From assembly GCA_044374195.1 (NCBI GenBank), contig JBILOY010000006.1, forward strand, positions 1 through 64,000: a stretch of 64,000 bases of DNA, written 5' to 3'. This document shows positions 51,657 to 60,672 of this stretch, in pieces. This stretch comes from CAIKZY01 sp044374195. Its GTDB lineage: Bacteria > Actinomycetota > Actinomycetes > S36-B12. A program made the translations under genes and the position numbers. Positions within the stretch are counted from its first letter, which is position 1. Every line of letters begins with the position of its first letter. The notes below the pieces were generated by a model. The model made no database searches and was not told the origin of the DNA. It worked only from the letters and a program-made list of their open reading frames with translations.

Positions 51657-52868
51657 ATGCTCAATGAACTTCATGCGCGCGTGCGCTCGGCCCTGCTCGA
51701 CGCGGGTATCGACCCCATGACGAATGCAGCTGGTGTGAGAGCCATCATTGACGACTGTCTCGTGGGTGAAGAGCACGATCAGGGGAACGATGACATCAGA
51801 CGTGTGCTCCTGGCAGCGTTCACCGGGTATGGCGCATTGCAGCCACTCTTCGACGATCCTGACGTCGAGGAAATCTGGATCAACGAGCCAGGCCGAGTGT
51901 TCGCCGCACGAGGCGGGCGAAGTGAGCTCACGACAATCGTCCTGAGTGATGGTGAGATTCGTGAGCTCGTCGAGCGAATGCTGCGGGCTTCCGGACGGCG
52001 CCTTGATCTCTCGAATCCTTTCGTCGACGCCATGCTTGCTGACGGCAGTCGGCTTCATGTCGTCATTCCTGACATCACTCAAGCTCACTGGTCGGTGAAC
52101 ATCCGTCGATTCGTCATCCGCGCCGCACATGTTGACCAACTCGCAGCTCTTGGCACGTTGAGTGCACAGGCAGCTGAATTTCTGGAGGCGGCGGTCGTCA
52201 GCGGTCTCAACATCATCGTGGCCGGTGGCACTCAGGCCGGAAAGACCACGATGCTCAACGCACTTCTCGGCTGCGTCCCCTCGCACGAGCGGCTCATCAG
52301 TTGCGAGGAGGTCTTCGAGATTCGCACGGAGCACCCTGACTGGGTACCGATGCAGACTCGCGACGCGAGCCTTGAAGGCACGGGCGAGGTCAATCTTCGG
52401 CGTCTGGTGCGCGAAGCCTTGCGTATGCGGCCCACGCGACTCATCGTCGGCGAGGTGCGACAGGCCGAGGCTCTTGATCTCCTCGTAGCCATGAATAGCG
52501 GAATGCCATCGATGGCGACTCTGCACGCGAACAGTGCGCGTGAGGCCGTCACGAAACTGTGCACCCTGCCGCTACTCGCCGGCCAGAACATCCCGGGTGA
52601 CTTCGTAGTACCGACCGTGGCCGGCAGTGTCGATCTCATCGTGCACGTGGCAACCCTCGCGAACGGTCGGCGCGTCGTACGCGAGATCTGTGCCCTCTCA
52701 GGCCGAGCCGAGCAGGGCGTGATCGAGCTTGCTGAGATCTTCAGTGATCGTGGCTCTGGCCTGGAGCGAGGTAGCGGCTTCCCACCGCATTCTGAGCGCT
52801 TCGAACGTGCAGGCATTGACCTTCCCCGCCTACTCGGTGATGCGAGTGCACGTATGCGAGTCGCGTGA
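51657..52868 (+). CDS. tadA: Tad pilus assembly ATPase (CpaF/TadA)
   Basis: 403 residues. Type II/IV secretion ATPase: N-terminal helical domain, FDDPDVEEIWINEPGRVF, Walker A IIVAGGTQAGKTTMLN, Asp box CEEVFEIRTEHPDWV, Walker B region LRMRPTRLIVGEVRQAEALD and His box GMPSMATLHANSAREAV. Powers pilus assembly at the membrane. First gene of a seven-gene Tad operon with overlapping or closely packed genes. A perfect TTATCCACA lies 75 bases upstream. Confidence 0.94.
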   Translation: MLNELHARVRSALLDAGIDPMTNAAGVRAIIDDCLVGEEHDQGNDDIRRVLLAAFTGYGALQPLFDDPDVEEIWINEPGRVFAARGGRSELTTIVLSDGEIRELVERMLRASGRRLDLSNPFVDAMLADGSRLHVVIPDITQAHWSVNIRRFVIRAAHVDQLAALGTLSAQAAEFLEAAVVSGLNIIVAGGTQAGKTTMLNALLGCVPSHERLISCEEVFEIRTEHPDWVPMQTRDASLEGTGEVNLRRLVREALRMRPTRLIVGEVRQAEALDLLVAMNSGMPSMATLHANSAREAVTKLCTLPLLAGQNIPGDFVVPTVAGSVDLIVHVATLANGRRVVREICALSGRAEQGVIELAEIFSDRGSGLERGSGFPPHSERFERAGIDLPRLLGDASARMRVA

Positions 52869-53713
52869 TGGGTGCCTTCGTCGGCTTAACCCTGGCTCTC
52901 GGAGTGCTGCTGCTGATTCTTTCCGTGAGTAGTCCCAACCAGCATGCTCATCGCCGAGGGCGATTGCAGGCGCTTATTGACTCGGCTGCGCTGCCGCAGG
53001 CGACACCGAGCGCGGTGCTTTCAGTTGCTGCCGCGGGGGCGATCATCTGCGGGGCAGCGGTTCTGCTCGTGACTTCAGTGCCTGTTGTCGCGTTAATTGC
53101 GGCGTTGCTCGCGTCGCTGCTTCCCTTCGTGCTGTTGCGGCGGCGGGCTCGAACATCGTCGCGAGCGCTTCGAACTGCGTGGCCTGATGCGATCGACTCA
53201 CTCGCCTCCGCAGTTCGCGCGGGAATGTCATTACCAGAAGCGCTCGCCGACCTCGCGAATCGAGGCCCAGCAGCCCTACGGCCGGCATTCGCCGACTTTG
53301 CCGCAGAGTACCGAGTCTCGGGCTCATTCAGCACGGCTCTTACGTCGTTGAAGGACTCACTGGCCGATCCGGTCGCAGATCGCGTGATCGCCTCTCTGCA
53401 CGTCGCTCGTGAAGTTGGCGGAACCGATCTAGGGCTGGTGCTGCGCACCTTGAGCTCGTTGCTTCGGGCCGATCTGCGCACCCGCGGAGAGATCGAGGCG
53501 AGGCAAAGCTGGACAGTTTCCGCCGCCAGGTTGGCAGTTGCGGCTCCGTGGATCACCTTGGCGTTGCTCTGTACGAGACCGGAAGCCGCGTCGGCCTATC
53601 GATCTGCGCTCGGCGCCCTGATCTTGGTTATCTGTGCAGGCCTGACCGTGGTGGCGTACCGACTCATGGTGCTGATTGGCAGACTTCCGGCCGAACCGCG
53701 GACACTCGCATGA
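52865..53713 (+). CDS. tadB: Tad pilus membrane protein TadB
   Basis: 282 residues (GTG 52865 or ATG 52868). Type II secretion F-domain protein: one N-terminal helix pair, then WPDAIDSLASAVRAGMSLPE, ALADLANRGPAALRP and SLHVAREVGGTDLGLVLRTL, with C-terminal membrane segments. Forms the inner-membrane platform with TadC. Confidence 0.88.
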   Translation: MMGAFVGLTLALGVLLLILSVSSPNQHAHRRGRLQALIDSAALPQATPSAVLSVAAAGAIICGAAVLLVTSVPVVALIAALLASLLPFVLLRRRARTSSRALRTAWPDAIDSLASAVRAGMSLPEALADLANRGPAALRPAFADFAAEYRVSGSFSTALTSLKDSLADPVADRVIASLHVAREVGGTDLGLVLRTLSSLLRADLRTRGEIEARQSWTVSAARLAVAAPWITLALLCTRPEAASAYRSALGALILVICAGLTVVAYRLMVLIGRLPAEPRTLA

Positions 53714-54573
53714 ACGGCTCCTGGGGTGGTGCCGCGCTCGGAATTGTCGTCGCGTGCAGCGTGTTACTGGTCGTCTCTCGAATGCGCGCCACTGCACCAC
53801 TGACCCTTCGAGAGCGCATCACGCCGTATGTTCCTCAGCTTCGAGCAAAGGAACGCCAATACCAAGCTTCAACCCTTGAGACCCTTCGCGCACTGCTTTC
53901 TGCTGGTCGCGTAGTCAATCGCGATGAGCATCGATCATCACACTCACAGGGGTTGGAGCAAGTCGCGGCGGTTAGCGCCGGTGTAGGCATCGGTGCTCTG
54001 TTCGGGTTCTCCCTTGCGCTGCGGGGCAACTCGGGGCTGCTGGTGATACTCCTCGCCATGCTGGGCGGTGTCGGCGCGCAGCTCATCCGCGCAGCGCTAC
54101 TTGCCAGATCTCGTCGACAGTTGGCTGAGCGGATTGGCGCGGAACTTCCCGATCTCGCCGAGCTACTCGCCTTCGCTGTCGCTGCAGGAGAATCTCCATC
54201 TGCGGCACTGGCGCGAGTTGGTGCTATGGCAAGCGGTGATCTCGGATCTCTCATGCAACGAGCCGCCGCCGACATTCGCCTGGGCACGCCATTCGAGAAT
54301 GCCATGCGCGATCTTGTTCGATCCTCTGGATCATCGGACGTCGAGCGTTTCGTGGATTCCTTGCTGCTCGCAATGGAGCGCGGGACCCCACTCGCCGAGC
54401 TTCTGCGCGCGCAAGCAGCCGACTCCCGCGCTGCTCAGTCACGCAGGCTTATGGAATCCGCCGGACGCAAGGACGTCTCGATGCTTATCCCGGTTGTCTT
54501 CCTGATCTTGCCCACGGTCGTCGTCATTGCGCTCTTCCCCGGCTTCCGCAGTCTCCATCTGTTCATCAACTAG
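53710..54573 (+). CDS. tadC: Tad pilus membrane protein TadC
   Basis: 287 residues from ATG 53710 (ATGA overlap with tadB). Second F-domain protein: IGAELPDLAELLAFAVAAGE, SPSAALARVGAMASGDL, VERFVDSLLLAMERGTPLAE, and the closing MLIPVVFLILPTVVVIALFP typical of TadC. Platform partner of TadB. Confidence 0.9.
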   Translation: MNGSWGGAALGIVVACSVLLVVSRMRATAPLTLRERITPYVPQLRAKERQYQASTLETLRALLSAGRVVNRDEHRSSHSQGLEQVAAVSAGVGIGALFGFSLALRGNSGLLVILLAMLGGVGAQLIRAALLARSRRQLAERIGAELPDLAELLAFAVAAGESPSAALARVGAMASGDLGSLMQRAAADIRLGTPFENAMRDLVRSSGSSDVERFVDSLLLAMERGTPLAELLRAQAADSRAAQSRRLMESAGRKDVSMLIPVVFLILPTVVVIALFPGFRSLHLFIN

Positions 54574-54586
54574 TGAAAGGCTCACC

Positions 54587-54775
54587 ATGATCACCCGATT
54601 TCACAAGTACGCGATTCGCCTCGCACTGCAAGCCTCCGAGGATCGAGGCGATGTGCCGGGTTGGGTCCTCGTGTCAGTGATGACCGCAGGGCTTGTCACG
54701 GCGATGTGGCTCATTGCCGATGATCAGCTCACGGGAGTCCTCGATCGAGCGCTCACCTCCGTCGCAACCCCGTGA
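54587..54775 (+). CDS. Small Flp-like pilin candidate
   Basis: 62 residues from ATG 54587 with AAAGG upstream. A short basic N-terminus, the signature DRGDVPGWVLVSVMTAGLVT continuing into one membrane helix, and an 18-residue tail. It occupies the pilin slot between tadC and tadE. Classical Flp prepilins have a G/XXXXEY site; here it is replaced, so it is either a diverged pilin or a small assembly factor. Confidence 0.7.
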   Translation: MITRFHKYAIRLALQASEDRGDVPGWVLVSVMTAGLVTAMWLIADDQLTGVLDRALTSVATP

Positions 54776-55155
54776 AAGCTTGGGGGCGAAAGGACTCCGG
54801 AAGCGCGATCGTTGACTTCGTCCTTGTCGCACCACTCCTGATCGCTGTGGCTCTCGCCATTCTTCAAGTGATTCTCGTCATGCATGTGCGCACAGTGCTT
54901 ACCTCCGCGGCCGCCGAGGGTGCACGAGCCGCGGCGCTTTCCGGCGCTGATCCTCGGGCTGGTGAGAGAAGAGCGAGAGCGATCATCGACGAGACCATTG
55001 CCTCCGACTCAGTTGAGCGAATAGTCGTGCGCCGACAGATGGCAGGCGGTGCCACGATCATGGCTCTCGATATCGAGGCGAGGCTCCCCTTGCTGGGTCT
55101 CTTGGGCACGACCGTTATTCATGTTCGCGGTCATTCCCTTCAGGAGCAAGTGTGA
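54772..55155 (+). CDS. TadE-like pseudopilin
   Basis: 127 residues, GTG start overlapping the previous gene. GSAIVDFVLVAPLLIAVALA is the TadE-like N-terminal helix with the conserved acidic residue (D for the usual E) at position +5; a soluble domain follows. Minor pilin of the Tad system. Confidence 0.85.
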   Translation: MKAWGRKDSGSAIVDFVLVAPLLIAVALAILQVILVMHVRTVLTSAAAEGARAAALSGADPRAGERRARAIIDETIASDSVERIVVRRQMAGGATIMALDIEARLPLLGLLGTTVIHVRGHSLQEQV

Positions 55156-55601
55156 TTGTCCGAGCGCGCCGATGTGAGCCCGCTGATCGTGGCAGTGCGG
55201 TAGTCGAGTTCATCGTGATCGGAGTGCTGGTTCTGGTGCCTCTCGCCTACATCTCCATGTGTGTCATGCGAGTTCAAGCGGCAACGGTCGCTTCCTCACT
55301 TGCGGTGCGCGAGGCGGGTCGGGCATTCGTGACCGCCGACACCGTGCCTGATGCACGCGCCCGAGCAGTGACGGCGGCGAGACTGGCGCTCGTTGATCAA
55401 GGCTTTGAATTGCCGGCGCGCGCCCTGAGCATCCGGTGCTCGAGCGGCGGCTGCCTTCAACCGGAGTCGTCGGTACATGTCGAGTTGGCCTGGTCTGTCG
55501 ATCTTCCGTGGCTGCCGCAATTCCTCGGCGAGGAGCGAACCGAGATTCCGATCACGGCACAACGCACGATGCCCGTCGACACCTACCGAGGTGACCAGTG
55601 A
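55152..55601 (+). CDS. TadE/TadF-like pseudopilin
   Basis: 149 residues, overlapping both neighbours. GSAVVEFIVIGVLVLVPLAY shows the G-x-x-x-VEF pilin-like processing context. The soluble part has a pair of cysteines (SIRCSSGGCLQ) that may form a disulfide outside the cell. Confidence 0.85.
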   Translation: MIVRARRCEPADRGSAVVEFIVIGVLVLVPLAYISMCVMRVQAATVASSLAVREAGRAFVTADTVPDARARAVTAARLALVDQGFELPARALSIRCSSGGCLQPESSVHVELAWSVDLPWLPQFLGEERTEIPITAQRTMPVDTYRGDQ

Positions 55602-56038
55602 GTCATGTAATGAAACGTGACGAAGGCAGCGTGATGCTTCTGGGCATCATTCTCGTGACGATCTGCATTCTCGCGCTGGCCATCGTGGTCGATGTGTCGT
55701 CACTCTTCCTTCAACGCCGGAATCTGGCAGCGATAGCGGATGCCTCGGCACTTGCCGGGGCTCAGGCCATTGATCTCAATGCGTATTACGAGCGAGGGGC
55801 CAGCGAGGCCACGGCTCTTGATGCCGCGATCGTGGCGCGGGTCGTGCGAGCGAATGTTGCGGCGGTTGCATCAGCCGATGCACTTAGAGGAGTGCGTCTC
55901 GAACAGGTGGTCAGTGACGGTGAGTCAGTGCGAGTGCATCTGAGCGCGCCAGTGGTGGTGCCATTTTTGGGAGCGATCTTCGGCGAACGTGCTGAAGTCA
56001 TTGCCAGCGCACGATTGGACTATCGCTCGGCGCGCTAG
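55598..56038 (+). CDS. TadG-like pilus assembly protein, short
   Basis: 146 residues. DEGSVMLLGIILVTICILAL is the TadG-like N-terminal helix, followed by DVSSLFLQRRNLAAIADASALAGAQAID, the typical Flp-assembly TadG repeat. It is much shorter than Gram-negative TadG (no von Willebrand domain), as usual in actinomycetes. Last gene of the operon. Confidence 0.85.
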   Translation: MSHVMKRDEGSVMLLGIILVTICILALAIVVDVSSLFLQRRNLAAIADASALAGAQAIDLNAYYERGASEATALDAAIVARVVRANVAAVASADALRGVRLEQVVSDGESVRVHLSAPVVVPFLGAIFGERAEVIASARLDYRSAR

Positions 56039-56064
56039 TCGAGCCCCGCCTGCGAAAGCAGAGA

Positions 56065-56565
56065 TCAGTGGTTGTAGCCAGTGGTCTTCGCGCGCTCGTA
56101 TGACGCCTTGATCTCGGCCTCGGCATCAGTGCGGCCAACCCAGGTGGCGCCTTCGACACTCTTGCCAGGCTCGAGATCCTTGTAGACCTCGAAGAAGTGC
56201 TGGATCTCGAGGCGATCGAACTCAGGAACGTGGTGGATGTCTCGCAGGTGCTCAAGTCGCGGGTCGAGCGGCACGCACAGCACCTTGTCGTCTCCGCCGG
56301 CCTCGTCGGTCATGCGAAACATTCCGACTGCGCGGCAGCGAATGACGACGCCCGGGAAGGTGGGCTCCTGTAGCAGGACGAGTGCATCGAGCGGATCGCC
56401 GTCCTGGCCCAAGGTGTTGTCAATGAACCCGTAGTCATGCGGGTACCGAGTTGACGTGAAGAGCATGCGATCGAGGCGGATGCGACCGGTCTCGTGGTCG
56501 ACCTCGTACTTGTTCCTGCTGCCCGCGGGGATCTCGATGGTCACATCAAAGGTGAGGGGTTCCAT
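56065..56565 (-). CDS. ppa: Inorganic pyrophosphatase (family I)
   Basis: 166 residues, ATG with GGAAGG upstream. Hydrolyses PPi in the cytoplasm with Mg2+. Signatures: EIPAGSRNKYEVDHETGRIR, FTSTRYPHDYGFIDNTLGQD then GDPLDALVLL (metal Asp residues), and GGDDKVLCVPLDPR. Full length. Its head-to-head position with dacB is the common actinobacterial order. Confidence 0.97.
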   Translation of the reverse strand: MEPLTFDVTIEIPAGSRNKYEVDHETGRIRLDRMLFTSTRYPHDYGFIDNTLGQDGDPLDALVLLQEPTFPGVVIRCRAVGMFRMTDEAGGDDKVLCVPLDPRLEHLRDIHHVPEFDRLEIQHFFEVYKDLEPGKSVEGATWVGRTDAEAEIKASYERAKTTGYNH

Positions 56566-56666
56566 AGGGAGCCTTCCAGGTTTCGTGGCCGCCGATGCGA
56601 CCCCATCACGGCTAGCGCCGTTGCCATACTCTTATGAGGTAAGGCTATAGAGGTGAAGGAGGAGCG

Positions 56667-57977
56667 TTGCAGCAACGTTTACTTCCTGTGGCATCGGTCA
56701 CCTTGGCGGCCTGCTTGAGCCTGATTCTCGGTGGACAGCCCGTATCGGCCGCGACCCCAGAGCCAGTACTCGAGCCCACCGCGATCGCAGGATCAACCGC
56801 GCCCATGCCAACCTCAGCGGCGCTCGACGCAAAGCTCACACCACTGCTGACGTCGCGCAGCATGGGCGTTTCGGCCGCGATCGTTCTCGACCCGGCGACT
56901 GGCGAGTTCCTCTTCGACCGTGGAGCTCAGAGTCCGCAGGTCCCGGCCTCGACCACCAAATTGGTCACGGCGGCTGCCGCCTTGCACGTACTCGGGTCTC
57001 AGACGCGCCTCGCGACCACCGTTCAGTCAGACGGCTCGACGATCACTTTGGTCGGAGGCGGCGACGCCACTGTGGTTACCGGAACCAGACCACGGTCGGC
57101 AGCATCCCTCACCGATCTGGCAAAGCAGACGGCAGCGGCGCTGCCTGCGGGCTCATCAGTGGTCGTCAATTACGACGACTCGTTGTTCAGCGGTCCCGAA
57201 CTCGCTCCCGGCTGGTCTCGTGGGTGGCCGAGGGCCGGGGTCGTCGCTCCGGTCTCCGCACTGATGACCGACGAGGGTCGTGTCAGCAAGGGATCGCTGG
57301 CCCGAGCCGCAGACCCTGCTCGCGCGGCCGCCCAGCAGTTCACCAAACTGTTGAAGCTCAACGGCGCCACGGCCACGCTCGGCACGAATGCGACGCCGCT
57401 CGATGGGTCAGAGGAGATCGCGCGAGTCGAGTCGCCGACCGTGAGCACTCTCGTGCAGCAGATGCTCACCGACTCCAACAACGATCTGGCCGAATGCCTC
57501 GCGCATCTCGTTGGTCTGAAGTCGACGGGTAAGGCAACCTTCAAGACCGGTGCGAGCGCGACGATCGAGGCTGTCAATGAGCTCGGTATCTCGACTGTCG
57601 GCATGGTTCTTGTTGACGGCAGCGGACTCTCGTCCAGAAATCGGATTGCCCCGTACACCTTGGCATCGTTGATCTCGTCAACAGCCGGAGATCAGGCCGA
57701 TGTTCTTTGGCCGATTGCGTCGGGTTTACCAGTAGCCGGCCTTACCGGAACCCTTGCAGAACGATTCGCGGTCAAGGGAATGAAGCAGGCCATCGGATAT
57801 GTGCGCGCCAAGACCGGCAGCCTCAATGACACTGTCGCGCTTGCCGGCAGCGTGCGCGACCGTGACGGGCGCGTTCTCGTCTTCGCAATTCTTGCCAACT
57901 CAATCCCCTCCGTAGCCGCAGCACGCGCTACGGTCGACAAGATCGCGAACCAACTAGCGAAATGCGGATGCCGATGA
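56667..57977 (+). CDS. dacB: D-alanyl-D-alanine carboxypeptidase/endopeptidase (S13, PBP4)
   Basis: 436 residues, TTG start supported by GAAGGAGGAGCG. Signal peptide QQRLLPVASVTLAACLSLIL. The penicillin-binding active site is complete: PQVPASTTKLVTAAAAL (S-x-x-K), MLTDSNNDLAECLAHL (S-x-N) and VRAKTGSLNDTVALAG (KTG). Trims peptidoglycan stem peptides outside the cell. Overlaps the following gene by four bases. Confidence 0.95.
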   Translation: MQQRLLPVASVTLAACLSLILGGQPVSAATPEPVLEPTAIAGSTAPMPTSAALDAKLTPLLTSRSMGVSAAIVLDPATGEFLFDRGAQSPQVPASTTKLVTAAAALHVLGSQTRLATTVQSDGSTITLVGGGDATVVTGTRPRSAASLTDLAKQTAAALPAGSSVVVNYDDSLFSGPELAPGWSRGWPRAGVVAPVSALMTDEGRVSKGSLARAADPARAAAQQFTKLLKLNGATATLGTNATPLDGSEEIARVESPTVSTLVQQMLTDSNNDLAECLAHLVGLKSTGKATFKTGASATIEAVNELGISTVGMVLVDGSGLSSRNRIAPYTLASLISSTAGDQADVLWPIASGLPVAGLTGTLAERFAVKGMKQAIGYVRAKTGSLNDTVALAGSVRDRDGRVLVFAILANSIPSVAAARATVDKIANQLAKCGCR

Positions 57978-59023
57978 GCGCTCATGTGACCTTGCTTCCC
58001 TGCAATCAGTTCGATCACTTCTATCGCGGCGGCAATCGCATCGGCGCACTGCGCCACGGCCCGGGTGGCCCGCAGCGCCCCGAGGAATGGATCGGTTCGA
58101 CCACGGCTCGGTTTGGTCAGGCCCCGCAGGGATTCAGCGTCCTTCCCGATGGCCGCTTGTTGATCGAGGCCATTGATTCTGAGCCTGATGCCTGGCTGGG
58201 CGCAGCGCACCTTGCGCGTTACGGCACGAGCACTGAGGTGCTGGTGAAATTACTCGATCTCGATCAGCGGCTTCCCGTTCATCTGCATCCCAATCGCGCA
58301 TTCTCGAAGACGCATCTCGGCCTCGCACACGGCAAGACCGAGGCCTGGTACGTGCTTGATGCCCCTGAAGGTGCTGAGGTCGGCGTCGGATTCAAGGATG
58401 AGATGAGCTTTGACCAGGTCAGTGACTGGGTTCGAGAGCGCGATAGTGCTGCACTGCTCGGCGCACTGCAGACTCGCGTAGTTCGCCCCGGCGATGCGAT
58501 GCTCGTGCCCGCCGGGCTTCCGCACACTGTTGCTGACGGAGTTTTCGTCCTCGAACTGCAGGAACCGACCGATCTGTCGATCCTGCTCGAGTGGGCCGAG
58601 TTCGCCGTTGACGGCGCCAAGGACGGCCACCTGGATCTCGGCTTCGAGACTGCGCTACAGGCTGTTGATCTCTCCGCTGTGTCATCGTCGGATCTCGATC
58701 GTCTTGTGCTCACGCGCGATCAGCTCGATGTCGCTGGCCTCCGCAGCATCATGCCGGCTGCTGCCGATCCTTACTTCCGCGCGCAGCGCATTGATACGTC
58801 TGCCGGTGCTGTCGGAGTTGACGCCGGATTTGCAATCGTGCTCGCCACCGAAGGCCGCGGCATCATCCACACCTCGCAAGGCGATCATGAAGTCGCACGC
58901 GGCGATGTGTTGCTGATTCCCTTCGCTGCAGGCGACTGGTCAGCATCGTCGGAAGGCTCACGTTCGCTCGTTGCTGTCGCGTGCCGCCCGCCGGCACCGG
59001 ATGCGCCAACCGACGCACGCTGA
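57974..59023 (+). CDS. Mannose-6-phosphate isomerase, class I type
   Basis: 349 residues from ATG 57974 (ATGA overlap with dacB; ATGs at 57962 and 57968 are in frame). Cupin PMI layout: VLVKLLDLDQRLPVHLHPNR with metal residues, GKTEAWYVLDAPEGAEVGVG, VVRPGDAMLVPAGLPHTVAD and VFVLELQEPTDLSILLEW, plus a C-terminal second cupin. Interconverts mannose 6-phosphate and fructose 6-phosphate if the activity is conserved; the position between dacB and tilS is unusual for manA. Confidence 0.8.
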   Translation: MSAHVTLLPCNQFDHFYRGGNRIGALRHGPGGPQRPEEWIGSTTARFGQAPQGFSVLPDGRLLIEAIDSEPDAWLGAAHLARYGTSTEVLVKLLDLDQRLPVHLHPNRAFSKTHLGLAHGKTEAWYVLDAPEGAEVGVGFKDEMSFDQVSDWVRERDSAALLGALQTRVVRPGDAMLVPAGLPHTVADGVFVLELQEPTDLSILLEWAEFAVDGAKDGHLDLGFETALQAVDLSAVSSSDLDRLVLTRDQLDVAGLRSIMPAAADPYFRAQRIDTSAGAVGVDAGFAIVLATEGRGIIHTSQGDHEVARGDVLLIPFAAGDWSASSEGSRSLVAVACRPPAPDAPTDAR

Positions 59024-59025
59024 CC

Positions 59026-60015
59026 ATGAGTTCCCAGAGCACTGTCGCGGTGCGCAACGCTGTCGAGGCAGCGTGCGCAGACATCGCTGACGGAGCTCTC
59101 GTGCTCGTCGCCTGCTCTGGCGGGCCTGACTCGCTTGCACTCGCCGCCTGCGCAGCCTGGGTAGGGGAGCGGCGGGGTATTCGCGTCGGTGCTGTCATCG
59201 TCGATCACGGACTCCAGGAATCCTCGGCGGCCGTTGCCGAGCAGGCGGCATCCGCCTGTCGCGCATTCGGCCTCGACCCAGTGGTCGTCGAGCGCGTGCG
59301 GGTCGGCTCTGCCGGTGGGCCGGAATCAGCAGCGCGCGATGCGCGATATGCGGCGCTGAGCAGCACGGCCGAATCGCTGAACGCCGCCGCGGTGCTGCTT
59401 GGTCACACCCGGGAAGACCAAGCCGAAACCGTGCTGCTGCGCCTGGCCCGTGGTTCCGGCGCTCGATCACTCGCCGCGATGTCTCCGGTGAATGGTCGAT
59501 GGCGCCGACCCATGCTCGACATTCCGCGCGCAGTCGTTCACAAATGCGCCGCTGAGGAATGCGCGCGCATTGACGTCACACCTTGGCAGGATCCGCACAA
59601 CGCTGACCCTGTCTATTCGCGTGTACGAGTGCGAGAAGCGCTTCCGCTGCTCACCGAAACACTGGGCGATGGAGTGATCGGCGGGCTCTCGCGTTCAGCG
59701 CAGTTGCTTCGCGATGACGCTGATGCGTTGGATGCCTGGGCCATGGTCGAGGTCGCCACCCACGTGCTCGATGCCCAGCCGGGGTGCTCCATCGATGTCA
59801 CGGTACTGAAATCCATGCCCCGCGCGATTCGCACGCGGATCTACAAGGTGATGTGTGAGAGGTGCGGTGCGACTGAGCTCGATGCTGGCCACATCGCCGG
59901 AATTGACGAGCTGATCACCCGTTGGCATGGACAAGGAATCCTCAATCTCCCCGGACGTGTGAATGCGGCCCGTGAGTATGGAAGGCTGTCGGTCTGGCCC
60001 CCGACGATGGAGTAA
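59026..60015 (+). CDS. tilS: tRNA(Ile)-lysidine synthetase
   Basis: 329 residues from ATG 59026, two bases after the previous stop. PP-loop LVLVACSGGPDSLALAA, then VIVDHGLQ, AAVLLGHTREDQAETVLLRL with HxxDD-like motif, and RRPMLDIPRAVV and DPVYSRVRVREALPLL. Modifies C34 of the AUA-reading tRNA-Ile to lysidine. The C-terminal domain is short, as in other actinomycetes. Confidence 0.95.
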   Translation: MSSQSTVAVRNAVEAACADIADGALVLVACSGGPDSLALAACAAWVGERRGIRVGAVIVDHGLQESSAAVAEQAASACRAFGLDPVVVERVRVGSAGGPESAARDARYAALSSTAESLNAAAVLLGHTREDQAETVLLRLARGSGARSLAAMSPVNGRWRRPMLDIPRAVVHKCAAEECARIDVTPWQDPHNADPVYSRVRVREALPLLTETLGDGVIGGLSRSAQLLRDDADALDAWAMVEVATHVLDAQPGCSIDVTVLKSMPRAIRTRIYKVMCERCGATELDAGHIAGIDELITRWHGQGILNLPGRVNAAREYGRLSVWPPTME

Positions 60016-60018
60016 AGC

Positions 60019-60573
60019 GTGCACGCTGAGGATCTCGGAAACGATCTCGCCGAAGTACTGCTGACTGAAGAACAGATTCACGCGCGCATCAAGGAACTCG
60101 CTGAGCAGATCGAGATTGACTACGAGGGCCAAGATCTCCTCCTGGTCGGTGTCCTCAAGGGTGCGGTCATGGTGATGGCCGATCTCGCCCGCTCGCTGAC
60201 CCGCCATGTGGGCATGGACTGGATGGCAGTGTCGTCCTACGGCTCAGGCACCAAGAGCAGTGGCGTCGTGCGAATCCTGAAGGATCTCGACGCCGACATC
60301 AACGGCCGCAACGTCCTGGTCGTCGAAGATATCCTCGATTCGGGCCTGACCTTGTCCTGGCTCCTGATGAATCTCTCCTCGCGAGGCCCCGCCTCCGTCG
60401 AGGTCTTCACCCTCATGCGCAAGCCCGATGCGGTGAAGGTGCCCATCACTCCCAAGTACTGCGGATTCGACATCCCCAATGAGTTCGTCGTGGGCTACGG
60501 TCTCGACTACGCCCAGAAGTACCGCAATCTGCGGTCGGTCGCGGTGCTCTCCCCTCACGTGTACGGCGCCTGA
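60019..60573 (+). CDS. hpt: Hypoxanthine phosphoribosyltransferase
   Basis: 184 residues, GTG start three bases after tilS. PRPP-binding loop NVLVVEDILDSGLTLSWLL with the two acidic residues, flexible loop SYGSGTKSSGVVRI, and VPNEFVVGYGLDYAQKYRNL-type C-terminus (here IPNEFVVGYGLDY). Salvages hypoxanthine and guanine. The tilS-hpt-ftsH order is typical of Gram-positive bacteria. Confidence 0.97.
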   Translation: MHAEDLGNDLAEVLLTEEQIHARIKELAEQIEIDYEGQDLLLVGVLKGAVMVMADLARSLTRHVGMDWMAVSSYGSGTKSSGVVRILKDLDADINGRNVLVVEDILDSGLTLSWLLMNLSSRGPASVEVFTLMRKPDAVKVPITPKYCGFDIPNEFVVGYGLDYAQKYRNLRSVAVLSPHVYGA

Positions 60574-60660
60574 CCCGCGAGCCAGCCTTGGGCGACTGAG
60601 CAATAGTCCGCCCTGGGCGGAAGCCCCTTAGCCGCGGGAGCGGCCCTCATGGGGACGAGG

Positions 60661-60666
60661 TAACCT
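60661..60666 (+). promoter_or_regulatory. -10 of leaderless ftsH
   Basis: TAACCT ends six bases (CAGGAG) before GTG 60673. AGGAG touches the start codon, too close for a normal Shine-Dalgarno, which favours the leaderless reading. Confidence 0.5.
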
Positions 60667-60672
60667 CAGGAG

